Positions 26,035 through 33,796 of a stretch of DNA of 37,129 bases are shown here, one piece after another. Every line of letters begins with the position of its first letter. Position 1 is the stretch's first letter. The position numbers were made by a program, and so were the translations under genes. Below the pieces are notes generated by a model. The model ran no database searches. It was not told where the DNA came from and saw nothing but the letters and a program-made list of their open reading frames with translations. Origin of the DNA: Tychonema litorale BBK16 (GTDB taxonomy: Bacteria > Cyanobacteriota > Cyanobacteriia > Cyanobacteriales > Microcoleaceae); the NCBI RefSeq assembly GCF_021648855.1, contig NZ_JAKJHX010000031.1, positions 11,748 to 48,876 on the forward strand, given 5' to 3'.

Positions 26035-26808
26035 ATGAAACGGCGACAATTAATACGTTACGCACAGACAAGTTTATTGGCAGCTTTAGCAACTGGTTGG
26101 CCATCTGGATGGGAAAGCTATCAAGCTCAAACTGCTGATTCTTTATCGATTCAGTGGTTGGGCCACACTTGCTTCTTGTTTACAGGAGGCGGTGCGAGGG
26201 TGCTGGTGAATCCTTTTCGCCCCCTAGGTTGTACGGCGGGCTATCGGGCTCCCAAGGTAGCTACAGATTTGATTCTGATTAGCAGTCGGTTGCTCGATGA
26301 AGGGGCGGTCGATGGATTTCCGGGCAATCCGGGTCTTTTGTATGAACCGGGGACTTATCAGTCAAATGGACTGAAGGTGCAAGGCATTCGGACGCAAAAA
26401 GACCGGCAAGGGGGAAGGCGATTTGGGGTGAATGTGGCTTGGTTGTGGCAGCAGGCAGGTGTTAAAATTTTACACTTGGGTGGAATTGCAGGCCCGATCG
26501 GCATTGAAGAACAAATCTTGATTGGACGCCCTGATGTAGTGCTGATTCCCGTCGGTGGAGGCCCGAAAGCTTACACTCCTGCTGAAGCGAAGCAAACGTT
26601 GCAACTCCTCAAACCAAAAATGGTGATTCCCACGCACTTCAAAACCCAAGCTGCTGATGCTGCTGCGTGTGATTTGGTAACACTAGATGAATTTCTGGGA
26701 CTGATGGATGGTACACCGGTGCGTCGATCAAATAATGATACACTTTCGGTGCGATCAAGCACTTTGCCAGCCAGCGGTTCGGTGATTGAGGTTTTGAGTT
26801 ACAAATAA
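26035..26808 (+). CDS. Exported MBL-fold protein, UlaG-like, with atypical metal site
   Basis: 257 residues. MKRRQLIRYAQTSLLAALATG is a twin-arginine-like signal. The mature part begins SLSIQWLGHTCFLFTGGGARVLVNPF (His44), a typical start for UlaG/UPF0173-like metal-dependent hydrolases. The HxHxDH loop, however, reads SSRLLDEG (83-90), with only Asp and Glu as possible ligands, and the later HLGDLG-type motif is HLGGIAG. The final VIPTHF histidine is kept. These changes may be a shared feature of the cyanobacterial branch and not a recent loss. Substrate unknown. It has its own spacer on each side. Confidence 0.75.
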   Translation: MKRRQLIRYAQTSLLAALATGWPSGWESYQAQTADSLSIQWLGHTCFLFTGGGARVLVNPFRPLGCTAGYRAPKVATDLILISSRLLDEGAVDGFPGNPGLLYEPGTYQSNGLKVQGIRTQKDRQGGRRFGVNVAWLWQQAGVKILHLGGIAGPIGIEEQILIGRPDVVLIPVGGGPKAYTPAEAKQTLQLLKPKMVIPTHFKTQAADAAACDLVTLDEFLGLMDGTPVRRSNNDTLSVRSSTLPASGSVIEVLSYK

Positions 26809-26988
26809 TTTAGCGATTGAGGATCTTTTTTCCTAATGTTGCGTTATATTAAGGAAGTTTTGGTGCGATCGAGAATTTAAGCAAATTCTAGCTCTACTTT
26901 AGCCTTTCCAACCATTCCCGATTGTGTAGAACTGGCTAACAAAAGAATTCAAGTTCACTGTTTGATCTTACAAGGAAACACAAGCACA

Positions 26989-27597
26989 ATGAAAAATTCA
27001 AATTTATCTAGCTGGATGAAACAACTGACAGGTTTCGCAGGAGTAATTGGCGCTAGTGCGCTAATCGGTTTCCCAGCTTGGGCTCACATCAATGCCAACA
27101 CCAGTGTTGCTAACGTGGCGACAACTCAACAAATTGCAGGAAATACCAAAACCGCTGCATCACCTGCACCAATGGCCCAGGCGAAGGATATTGTCGCTAT
27201 TGCATCTGGCGACCCTCAATTCAAGACTCTGACGACAGCTTTGACAGCAGCAGGATTAGTTCCTACTTTACAAGGAAAAGGCCCTTTCACTGTTTTTGCC
27301 CCGACAGATGCAGCATTCGCAGCTTTACCAAAAGGTGCTTTGGAGGATTTGCTGAAACCCGCAAACAAAGCCAAACTTGTTAAGATTTTGACTTATCATG
27401 TTGTGTCTGGTGCAGTTTTATCTAATACCCTGAAATCTGGTGAAGTTCCAACTGTGGAAAAAAGCAAACTGAAAGTAGTAGTCGCCGGTGGCAAAGTTAC
27501 CGTGGGCGGCGCTAATGTTGTGAAGGCTGATATCAAAGCTAGCAACGGCGTGATTCACGTAATTGATAAAGTCTTGATTCCTGGCGATGCGAAGTAG
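26989..27597 (+). CDS. Exported fasciclin-domain protein
   Basis: 202 residues from ATG 26989, with AAGGAA 11 bases upstream; a TTG at 26962 opens the frame earlier but is unlikely. Residues up to about 35 form a signal peptide ending FPAWA. A short Ala/Thr-rich linker follows. Residues from about 62 to 200 are one complete fasciclin (FAS1) domain with both conserved boxes: [19 protein letters not shown] (H1) and [14 protein letters not shown] (H2), with YHVVSG between. FAS1 domains mediate adhesion and matrix contacts; an envelope or sheath location is inferred. Single gene, convergent with the cobalamin-binding protein gene and separated from it by a perfect palindrome. Confidence 0.92.
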   Translation: MKNSNLSSWMKQLTGFAGVIGASALIGFPAWAHINANTSVANVATTQQIAGNTKTAASPAPMAQAKDIVAIASGDPQFKTLTTALTAAGLVPTLQGKGPFTVFAPTDAAFAALPKGALEDLLKPANKAKLVKILTYHVVSGAVLSNTLKSGEVPTVEKSKLKVVVAGGKVTVGGANVVKADIKASNGVIHVIDKVLIPGDAK

Positions 27598-27661
27598 GAC
27601 TAACGGTTTTACGATCAAATAATATCATATTTGGTTCAATTAACCCAAAGATATTCTGTAG

Positions 27662-27682
27662 GGACACAACAATGTTGTGTCC
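27662..27682. repeat. Dispersed 21-bp palindrome, copy f
   Basis: GGACACAACA, central A, TGTTGTGTCC: perfect, with the GGC/GCC of copy a changed to AAC/GTT on both arms, a compensatory change. It lies between the convergent fasciclin and cobalamin-binding genes. Confidence 0.85.
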
Positions 27683-27688
27683 TAATTT

Positions 27689-28609
27689 TCATGGCAGCCA
27701 ATTCTGCCAAGCGCTTCCCCTGTGACCGAAATCGAAGATTTCAGGATGGATAATTTCTGCCAAAATTTCTAACGAATCCACCAATCTTGGCCCTGGTCGA
27801 TTAAAATAAGCATTCCCATCAGTTATATAAACTTTACCAGTTTTTACTGCTGACAAATTTGACCATTCTGCGTATTTAGTGATTTCCATTGCTTCGGTGC
27901 GAGTGCGGTTTAAATCAAAGCCACACGGCATAAAAATAATTATATCAGGATTAGCTTCCACTAGCGATTCCCATTTTAACCAAGGTGAATGTTGGCCGAC
28001 AACTCCAAACAGCGAATTCCCTCCCGCCATTCCCACTAATTCGGGAATCCAGTTACCCGCAGCCATCAAAGGTTCAATCCATTCGATGCAGGCTACTGTC
28101 GGTTTAACGGTTAATGTTTGGGTTTTTAAGATAATAGCATCGATCCGGGATTGCAAAAGGTCGATCGCACTTGTGCCATTTACGCCCAAAGCATCTGCAA
28201 CTCGTTCAATATCCGTCCAGATTTCAGCTAGCAAATTCGGCTGCAAAGAAATAATTTCTGGTTTGCTATTTACCAGCGTACTTACTGCTTGTTCAACCTC
28301 TGCTAGAGAACAAGCACAGACTTCACATTGAGCTTGAGTAATAATGTGAGTTGGCTGCAATTTTTCCAAAGTATCTATTTCTACTTTATACACACTGAGC
28401 GCATTTTGCAACAATTCTGTCACGCGGTTGTGAATTTCGCTGCTAGTTCCTTCGGGATTGAATTTAGGCTGAGTGCAAACTGGTAGATTTTGGATTTCTG
28501 GGGGATAATCGCATTCGTGAGAACGACCCACAATCGATTCAGTTAATCCTAAAAGCGCTACAATTTCGGTAGCACTAGGAATTAGGGAGACAATTCTGAG
28601 TTGGTTCAT
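27689..28609 (-). CDS. Cobalamin-binding protein (BtuF-like periplasmic-binding fold)
   Basis: 306 residues from ATG 28609 (MNQLRIVSLIPSATEIVALLGL); an in-frame start at 28663 adds residues resembling noise. Family hallmarks are RIVSLIPSATEI, GRSHECDYPPEI, LEKLQPTHIITQAQCEVCACS and NPDIIIFMPCGFD, all of the type III (helical backbone) substrate-binding family that binds vitamin B12 or corrinoids. No signal peptide is visible, so the protein is probably cytoplasmic, as for many cyanobacterial members. No BtuC/BtuD transporter genes and no cobalamin riboswitch are seen nearby. It follows the GT39 gene on the same strand with a gap of 66 bases. Confidence 0.85.
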   Translation of the reverse strand: MNQLRIVSLIPSATEIVALLGLTESIVGRSHECDYPPEIQNLPVCTQPKFNPEGTSSEIHNRVTELLQNALSVYKVEIDTLEKLQPTHIITQAQCEVCACSLAEVEQAVSTLVNSKPEIISLQPNLLAEIWTDIERVADALGVNGTSAIDLLQSRIDAIILKTQTLTVKPTVACIEWIEPLMAAGNWIPELVGMAGGNSLFGVVGQHSPWLKWESLVEANPDIIIFMPCGFDLNRTRTEAMEITKYAEWSNLSAVKTGKVYITDGNAYFNRPGPRLVDSLEILAEIIHPEIFDFGHRGSAWQNWLP

Positions 28610-28675
28610 TGGTTTTCTGTTTTTTACACATTTATCAGCACAGGCGGGATGCCCATACCACAATTAAAGAGATTG

Positions 28676-31369
28676 TTAAATTTTCAATTGTTTCAAGTAT
28701 TGCAAATCTTTCCATGCTTGGATGAGATTACCTTGCAAAAGTGTCGCTACACCATTCAATACTCTAATTTCTGGTAGATTTGGATTGAGTACAAGAGCAG
28801 GTTTTAGTACATTTTCAGCAGTTGTGGGATGCCAAGCGTAAAGATGGATAAATGCCAGATAAGCATAGGCGTAGGGATTTTGCGAGTCTAGTTGAGTGAC
28901 TTTTTCTAAAGCCGCGATCGCACCTTCTACATTTTGCTGCAATGCCCTAGAAAATGCCAACCCATAAGCCAATTCTAGATTATTCGGTTCTTGCTTCAAT
29001 CTATATTCTAACGCTTGTTGCGCTTGAACAGTATAATCCTGAATTGGATCGTACTGATTGATGCGTCCAATCTGCTCAAAAACTGGTATCAAACCAGGTA
29101 ATCCCTTCGGTAAATTAGTCGCCATCACCCGTAACTGAGTCACCAAATCCAACTCAGGCTTCTCATTCCCAGACACAGCCTCGATTTTAAACTTTTTGTC
29201 ATTCTTATTCCCAGACACAGCCTGCGATCGCATATCCAGAGGCTCTAGCTCGATTTTTACACTAACTGTCGGCACATTTATCGGATAAGTTTCGCCAGTT
29301 TTCCGATTCAGATAAGTCGCCTCTAGATTGTAACTTCCCGGCGCAATATTTGGAGGAGGAAGCATTGCCGTGCGATCGACTACTCGAAACCCCACAGCAA
29401 ATTTATCAGCCCCCAGAATCCCCGGATGTAAAGTTGCTTGACCGATCGCGCGATCGTGTAAAATGCGATCGGTCTGACCAGTTTGAATAACACCACCTCG
29501 CCGATTTTTCCAAGTCAGCAACACCAAACCCGACTTTAAATCCTGCCAAGGCCCAGACCAAATATATGTTACAGGCAGTGGAACTCCAGGAACAGCTTTT
29601 GCCGATAAAGTAACTTGTTCTAATTGTACTTGCGATCGCACTTCATTCAAAGGCTGAATTTCCACAGCCCGCCAGCGCTTCCGATAAAGATTCAAATTAG
29701 TATTGTCAGGCAAAACCCAGCTTTTTTGCAACTGAAATTTGTCACCCTTTTCGATAGCCGCCACCGCTGCATTTTGGGCTTTTTTAATCCGTTGACGAAT
29801 CGAACCTTGGGGGCCAGTTTTAGTTACGAACCAAGAAAGCGATCGCACATCTTGCGGCACTTCTGCTACACTTGTTCCCACCTGTCGTCCGTAAACCTGA
29901 AATCTCGCCAAAGCACCATAATAATTTAAATTGTGCTGATTAATTTGCGGTGTCGAAGGTAACACACCTAAAGTAGATTGTAAATAAGGTTCTGTCTCAA
30001 TAATTTCTGCAATAACCTCTCGGTGAGGCCACTCTTTCCCAAAGTAAGGATAACTAGAATTGCCCGGACTAATAACTTGGACTAAATTATGTCCGAAAGA
30101 ACCTCCCAAAGGCCAAATATGGAACAGCATCGTGAGTATTGCCAAACCAATTGTACCCCAGCGAATTTGTCGTCCCCACTTGCGAGGCCAGAGTGTCAAA
30201 CAGTATGCCAGAAAAATTGATAATATAGGTAAATATGGCAAAACATATCGATCATCTTTATTAATATTTAGCGAATTAATCAGATAAGCCCCCACCCAAA
30301 AAACTGCTAGCCAGCCGCAGGATTTGAGATCAAGAATTGATAAAACATCTTGCCGATTCCGCCAATAATAGAGTAAAAATCCGACCAAAGGAATCAGTAA
30401 TAGTGGCCAAGAAATATGTTCAGGTAAGTGCTGAGCGTAATAAATCCAAGCATTGATTGTATTGAGTGCGGGGTCTCCTTCTGCCATTGCCGAATCAAAT
30501 GTTGCCCGTTTTCCCCCTGTCAAAATCAACAACCAATTAGTTTTCGCCCAAGGGCCAAATACGACTATCGACAACAACAAACCACCAGCTAATTGAGCTA
30601 ATCTTCCCCAAGCTTTTTGTCGCACAATCCCGACAGCCAACCAGACAATTGGGGTGAACAAAAATAACACAGTAGTATGTTTGACTAAGATTGATAAACC
30701 GAGGGAGATACCAAATGCTATTGCCCAAAACCAAGACAATAGAGAAAGAGACCAAACTTCCCTCTGTTTTCGATAATTAATCCGGCTATCCACATCAACA
30801 TCCCTGTCATCGGTGACTTCTGCCCTCTTCCTTCTTCCTTCTTCCTTCTTCCTTCTTCCTTCAGAAGCCTTCCACATTGTTAGACAAAAGAAAGTCAAAG
30901 TAATCGCAGCAGTTAGAGGATAGTCGAGTAAAAATTGCAATCTAAACCGATAAAGTCCCGGTAACACTACACAAATTGCCGCAGCCCACAAACCGACTTG
31001 CCGATCGAACAATTGCACGCCCAAACCGTAAACTGAAGCCAGGAGAATCGCACTAAACAATAAAAAAACTAATGTTGCCTGATCCGGTAGAGTACCAAAA
31101 GCTTGCAAAAATGGGGCAGTTAAAATAAAGACTAGGGGCGGAATTTTCGTCGAAAGCAGCCAAAAGTGTGACCACCATTCCCCCGATAACCATTGCGGAT
31201 GCTGGAGCACCTGGGAGTAATTCAGGGTTCCAGTCAGGTATTCTGCTTGATCCCAGGCAGGTACGGTGCGATCGATCGCAAACCAGAGGCGATCGCTAAT
31301 TGCCCCCAACAGCCAAATTATGCCCAAGACAAACAGACTCTTATCTGCGCTGCGATTTTGCTGTGCCAT
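28676..31369 (-). CDS. GT39-type membrane glycosyltransferase with C-terminal TPR region
   Basis: 897 residues. About ten hydrophobic segments lie between 10 and 425. The first loop holds RTVPAWDQAEYLTGTLNY, the acidic motif of the ArnT/PMT dolichol- or undecaprenyl-phosphate sugar transferases, and YRFRLQFLLDYPLTAAI follows, typical of the cyanobacterial branch. Residues from about 430 to 720 are a beta-rich periplasmic region with a duplicated AVSGNxK stretch; about 770-890 contain TPR-like helices (AYAYLAFIHLYAWHPTTAENVL). The cytoplasmic loop at about 170-205 carries EGRRKKEEGRRK, encoded by five copies of a 7-nt repeat. Change of one unit would shift the frame. The function is transfer of a lipid-linked sugar to a surface molecule; the acceptor is unknown. 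Confidence 0.85.
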   Translation of the reverse strand: MAQQNRSADKSLFVLGIIWLLGAISDRLWFAIDRTVPAWDQAEYLTGTLNYSQVLQHPQWLSGEWWSHFWLLSTKIPPLVFILTAPFLQAFGTLPDQATLVFLLFSAILLASVYGLGVQLFDRQVGLWAAAICVVLPGLYRFRLQFLLDYPLTAAITLTFFCLTMWKASEGRRKKEEGRRKRAEVTDDRDVDVDSRINYRKQREVWSLSLLSWFWAIAFGISLGLSILVKHTTVLFLFTPIVWLAVGIVRQKAWGRLAQLAGGLLLSIVVFGPWAKTNWLLILTGGKRATFDSAMAEGDPALNTINAWIYYAQHLPEHISWPLLLIPLVGFLLYYWRNRQDVLSILDLKSCGWLAVFWVGAYLINSLNINKDDRYVLPYLPILSIFLAYCLTLWPRKWGRQIRWGTIGLAILTMLFHIWPLGGSFGHNLVQVISPGNSSYPYFGKEWPHREVIAEIIETEPYLQSTLGVLPSTPQINQHNLNYYGALARFQVYGRQVGTSVAEVPQDVRSLSWFVTKTGPQGSIRQRIKKAQNAAVAAIEKGDKFQLQKSWVLPDNTNLNLYRKRWRAVEIQPLNEVRSQVQLEQVTLSAKAVPGVPLPVTYIWSGPWQDLKSGLVLLTWKNRRGGVIQTGQTDRILHDRAIGQATLHPGILGADKFAVGFRVVDRTAMLPPPNIAPGSYNLEATYLNRKTGETYPINVPTVSVKIELEPLDMRSQAVSGNKNDKKFKIEAVSGNEKPELDLVTQLRVMATNLPKGLPGLIPVFEQIGRINQYDPIQDYTVQAQQALEYRLKQEPNNLELAYGLAFSRALQQNVEGAIAALEKVTQLDSQNPYAYAYLAFIHLYAWHPTTAENVLKPALVLNPNLPEIRVLNGVATLLQGNLIQAWKDLQYLKQLKI
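30828..30862. repeat. 7-nt microsatellite (TTCCTTC)5 inside the GT39 gene
   Basis: Five exact TTCCTTC units (GAAGGAA on the coding strand), 35 bases, lie within the reading frame. The length is not a multiple of 3, and each unit gained or lost shifts frame. Confidence 0.95.
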
Positions 31370-31382
31370 TGCGATTTTGGGT

Positions 31383-31408
31383 TGTAAGCGTGCAGCTTTT
31401 AGCTTACA
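31383..31408. promoter_or_regulatory. Hairpin in the GT39/tRNA divergent spacer
   Basis: TGTAAGC (31383-31389) and GCTTACA (31402-31408) enclose a 12-base loop, 14 bases upstream of the GT39 start, so it would be in or near its 5' UTR. Function unknown. Confidence 0.4.
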
Positions 31409-31503
31409 GGCGGGGGGTTCTCGTGCGATCGCAAAATTAATTTACAAAACCCCTTGCTAAAATCCCTATGTGTCTGCTAAGGTTGTTAAGCGTGAAAAAA
31501 CAA

Positions 31504-31576
31504 GCCGAGATAGCTCAGTTGGTAGAGCAGTGGACTGAAAATCCACGTGTCCGGAGTTCAAGTCTCCGTCTTGGCA
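31504..31576 (+). tRNA. trnF-GAA: tRNA-Phe (GAA)
   Basis: 73 bases with the full cloverleaf: acceptor GCCGAGA/TCTTGGC (one G-T pair), D arm GCTCAGTTGGTAGAGC, anticodon stem GTGGA/TCCAC with loop CTGAAAA (anticodon GAA), T arm with GTTCAAGTC, and discriminator A at 31576. CCA is not encoded. It reads phenylalanine codons UUU and UUC. Confidence 0.98.
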
Positions 31577-31580
31577 TCGC

Positions 31581-31613
31581 AAAACCCTCATAAATTAATT
31601 GGGGGTTTTTTTT
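31581..31613 (+). terminator. Terminator after tRNA-Phe
   Basis: AAAACCC (31581-31587) pairs with GGGTTTT (31603-31609) around a 15-base loop, and the T run extends to 31613, five bases after the tRNA end. Confidence 0.75.
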
Positions 31614-31630
31614 ATGGTAAAACTTGAACT

Positions 31631-31965
31631 ATGCAGTCAATTACCGAACTCGACTTATTTTTCATGCAGCAGGGCAAGGTATATCAAACTCTGGAAAACT
31701 TAAAAGATAGACTCACCAGGGCTGAGATCGACTACGCAGTAATTGGCGGCATGGCTTTAACTATTCAAGGTTACGTCTAACGACTTTGGTTGAACTAAAA
31801 CTGGCGTCGGGATTGACAGCGCCCGATCGACTTAAAGATTTGGCAGACGTACAGGAATTGATCCGAATGCTTAGTTTACCTGAAAGCTTGGCCCAAGAGA
31901 TTGATGAATCTGTTCGGCCTGAATATTTGAAGTTGTGGAGAAGCGTTCAACCTCGTCGAGAATAG
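31631..31965 (+). pseudogene. Nucleotidyltransferase pseudogene with internal deletion
   Basis: From ATG 31631 the frame reads MQSITELDLFF and later EIDYAVIGGMALTIQGYV then TAA. The GGMAL segment is the start of a nucleotidyltransferase (MNT/AbiEii-like) domain. Directly after, in another frame, LTTLVELKLASGLTAPDRLKDLADVQELIRMLSLPE continues to TAG 31965, the usual C-terminal half of such proteins. The DxD catalytic centre and about a hundred residues between are missing and the frame is broken, so an internal deletion with frameshift is the simplest reading. It lies just behind tRNA-Phe. Members of this superfamily act in toxin-antitoxin and abortive-infection systems; no partner gene is seen. 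Confidence 0.75.
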
Positions 31966-32006
31966 TTTTTAGAGTACATTTTTTTAAGAATAGCGCTACT
32001 TTCACC

Positions 32007-32042
32007 GGAAGTGCGATCGAGCTTCAAGCCGATCGCACTTCC
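32007..32042. terminator. Long hairpin between convergent genes
   Basis: GGAAGTGCGATCG (32007-32019) and CGATCGCACTTCC (32030-32042) are perfect 13-base arms, and the loop itself holds GCTT/AAGC. It lies between the nucleotidyltransferase pseudogene and the converging membrane-protein gene. No U-tract follows on either strand, so a barrier or processing role is also possible. Confidence 0.5.
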
Positions 32043-32055
32043 GATGTGTACCATC

Positions 32056-33426
32056 TTATTTTTGAGTCAAATAACGTACTAATTCTGGAATTTCACCCGC
32101 GCGCACCCACTCAGCTTGTCCCCGTCGCACTTTGGTTCGCACTGTAATACTCTCAATTTCCCATAACTGCAATTTGCTATATGGGCCCTTCGCTTCACCA
32201 CTACGAAACACATACCATTCCGGCACTTCAGGAGTTGGCGGTTTCGGCCTCACACTTTTGACCCGATTCATTCCACTTTCTGTTTTGATTCGATTTAGTT
32301 CTTGTTCAACCTGATTTGGAGGCTGTGACTTAGAATTAGTCGATCCTCTTCGAGGGCTTCGCCAACGCCTTTTCTTACCTTCCAGCTTACCACCAGCAAT
32401 TTCAACTTCCCTGCGCCATCCCCAAAAATACCAAGGCATCATCCAAGCTAGCAGCGCCACCAATCCTAAAACCTCTTCTTCTATTAGTGTCCACTTCGAC
32501 GCATCTCCAAACGCCAAATAACCGAAAAAACCAAGGATAACTGAGATCGCATTTAGGTAAATTAAATTGGTAGCATCGTTAGCCGCTAAATTCCAACTGG
32601 TTGAGTGTCGAATAAAGGATTGCTTCCTTACTGTTTGATTGTGTTTCCAAGCTATTCGAGTTTGGAGATGGTTGTAACCAGGAGATTCCGTAGGCCACCA
32701 TGTCGCTACCCAATTAACTAGATATGCCGACCAATATTGCATCGCCGCATATCCCACTATTCCACTCAGCAATACGCAAACAACTAAGCAAAAAGTTGTG
32801 AGCGGTAATAGCTGTTGTGGTATAATGTTTACCGTCGAAATAGTTAGTATAAAAAATGGACTACCAGTTACTATTGGAACCAGCAAAATTTCAAATATCT
32901 TAAGCAGGTTTACCACGAAAACCCATAGAGGTAGGATAATTTTTTTAAGCAGTTGTCCAAAACGGAAATAATAAAGGTAACTAGATGCGATCGCAGTTCC
33001 TAGAATTAAAGCAATCAGCGCCCCCGAAGAACTGTTGACAGGTAGCATGAAAATTGCGATCGCCGGAATTCCCATCAAAACTCCAGCAGGTAGCGTCAAA
33101 AATGCGATAATCCCTTCCCGACCGTGTTGCCACTTAGATACTGCCACTAATGGCTGATTTCCACTCCGTATTTCCACCCATTCTGTTACCCTAGTTACTC
33201 CCCAGTGATAGAACGGAAATAACCAGATTTGGCATAACCAAGCAAATATCATTACATTTTTAAAGTCAGAGTTCCTCATGGTGTACCAATACATCCTATG
33301 AAATCTATAGGAGTAGTAGTAAGCATGAGGCCACAGTACAGAAACAATCAACCAAAAGCTAATACTTAAAGCAAACCCTCTTGCCCACGCTGTAGGATGG
33401 GGTAGAAATTTCGGCCTGTTATTCAT
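32056..33426 (-). CDS. Polytopic membrane protein with C-terminal GYF-like (DUF4339) domain
   Basis: 456 residues from ATG 33426 (MNNRPKFLPHPTAWARG); a TTG at 33453 gives nine more residues and cannot be excluded. About eight hydrophobic segments lie between 18 and 345. A basic, Ser/Pro-rich linker (KLEGKKRRWRSPRRGSTNSK, PPTPEVPE) leads to WYVFRSGEAKGPYSKLQLWE and WVRAGEIPELVRYL, the pattern of GYF_2/DUF4339 domains (a W-Y-x(n)-GP(Y/F) core), usually cytoplasmic peptide- or membrane-binding modules. The membrane part is not one I recognise. It is convergent with the nucleotidyltransferase pseudogene and divergent from ribBA. Confidence 0.75.
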   Translation of the reverse strand: MNNRPKFLPHPTAWARGFALSISFWLIVSVLWPHAYYYSYRFHRMYWYTMRNSDFKNVMIFAWLCQIWLFPFYHWGVTRVTEWVEIRSGNQPLVAVSKWQHGREGIIAFLTLPAGVLMGIPAIAIFMLPVNSSSGALIALILGTAIASSYLYYFRFGQLLKKIILPLWVFVVNLLKIFEILLVPIVTGSPFFILTISTVNIIPQQLLPLTTFCLVVCVLLSGIVGYAAMQYWSAYLVNWVATWWPTESPGYNHLQTRIAWKHNQTVRKQSFIRHSTSWNLAANDATNLIYLNAISVILGFFGYLAFGDASKWTLIEEEVLGLVALLAWMMPWYFWGWRREVEIAGGKLEGKKRRWRSPRRGSTNSKSQPPNQVEQELNRIKTESGMNRVKSVRPKPPTPEVPEWYVFRSGEAKGPYSKLQLWEIESITVRTKVRRGQAEWVRAGEIPELVRYLTQK

Positions 33427-33577
33427 GGCTCTGAAAATTTGATGGGATATCAAGAGTATCTCACCATGCGGAGTTTTTGAATTAGGATTTAAGGTCTATG
33501 CTATTTAGTTTGAATTTGATTAATATTTGATAATCCGCGTTCATCTCATTTTTCCAAATATCTGTCTAGGGTTCTCG

Positions 33578-33628
33578 CATTCCGGTAGTAAATCTCTAGC
33601 GATCGCTAATAAATTGTCTACCGGAATG
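33578..33628. promoter_or_regulatory. 51-bp inverted repeat with HIP1 palindrome in the loop
   Basis: CATTCCGGTAG (33578-33588) and CTACCGGAATG (33618-33628) are perfect 11-base arms; the 29-base loop contains the palindrome TAGCGATCGCTA (33597-33608). A T run follows at 33643-33650 and TTGACA at 33653. It lies in the divergent spacer upstream of ribBA and could be a leader hairpin or a regulator-binding site. The remaining spacer (33427-33577 and 33629-33796) is AT-rich with nothing else recognised. Confidence 0.55.
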
Positions 33629-33796
33629 ATTAGCCCTTAAAAGTTTTTTTAGTTGACAAATTGCTGTGTTTATAGTAGGCAAGCTCAGAAATGGTATCAA
33701 ACTAATCTCGATCGCGCGTCCGTGCCCGAAACAACAGGTTACAATCAAATAACGTTTGCTTTCCATAACAATACTATTTATAGTTTGAAATTCTCA

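Noticed and set aside
33650..33682. TTGACA at 33653 as a ribBA -35 box
   Set aside because: The only good -10 match (TATAGT, 33671-33676) is 12 bases away, too close; at 17 bases the box is TAGGCA, a poor match.
33454..33796. FMN riboswitch ahead of ribBA
   Set aside because: None of the conserved RFN-element segments were seen; only an inverted repeat with a HIP1 core is present.
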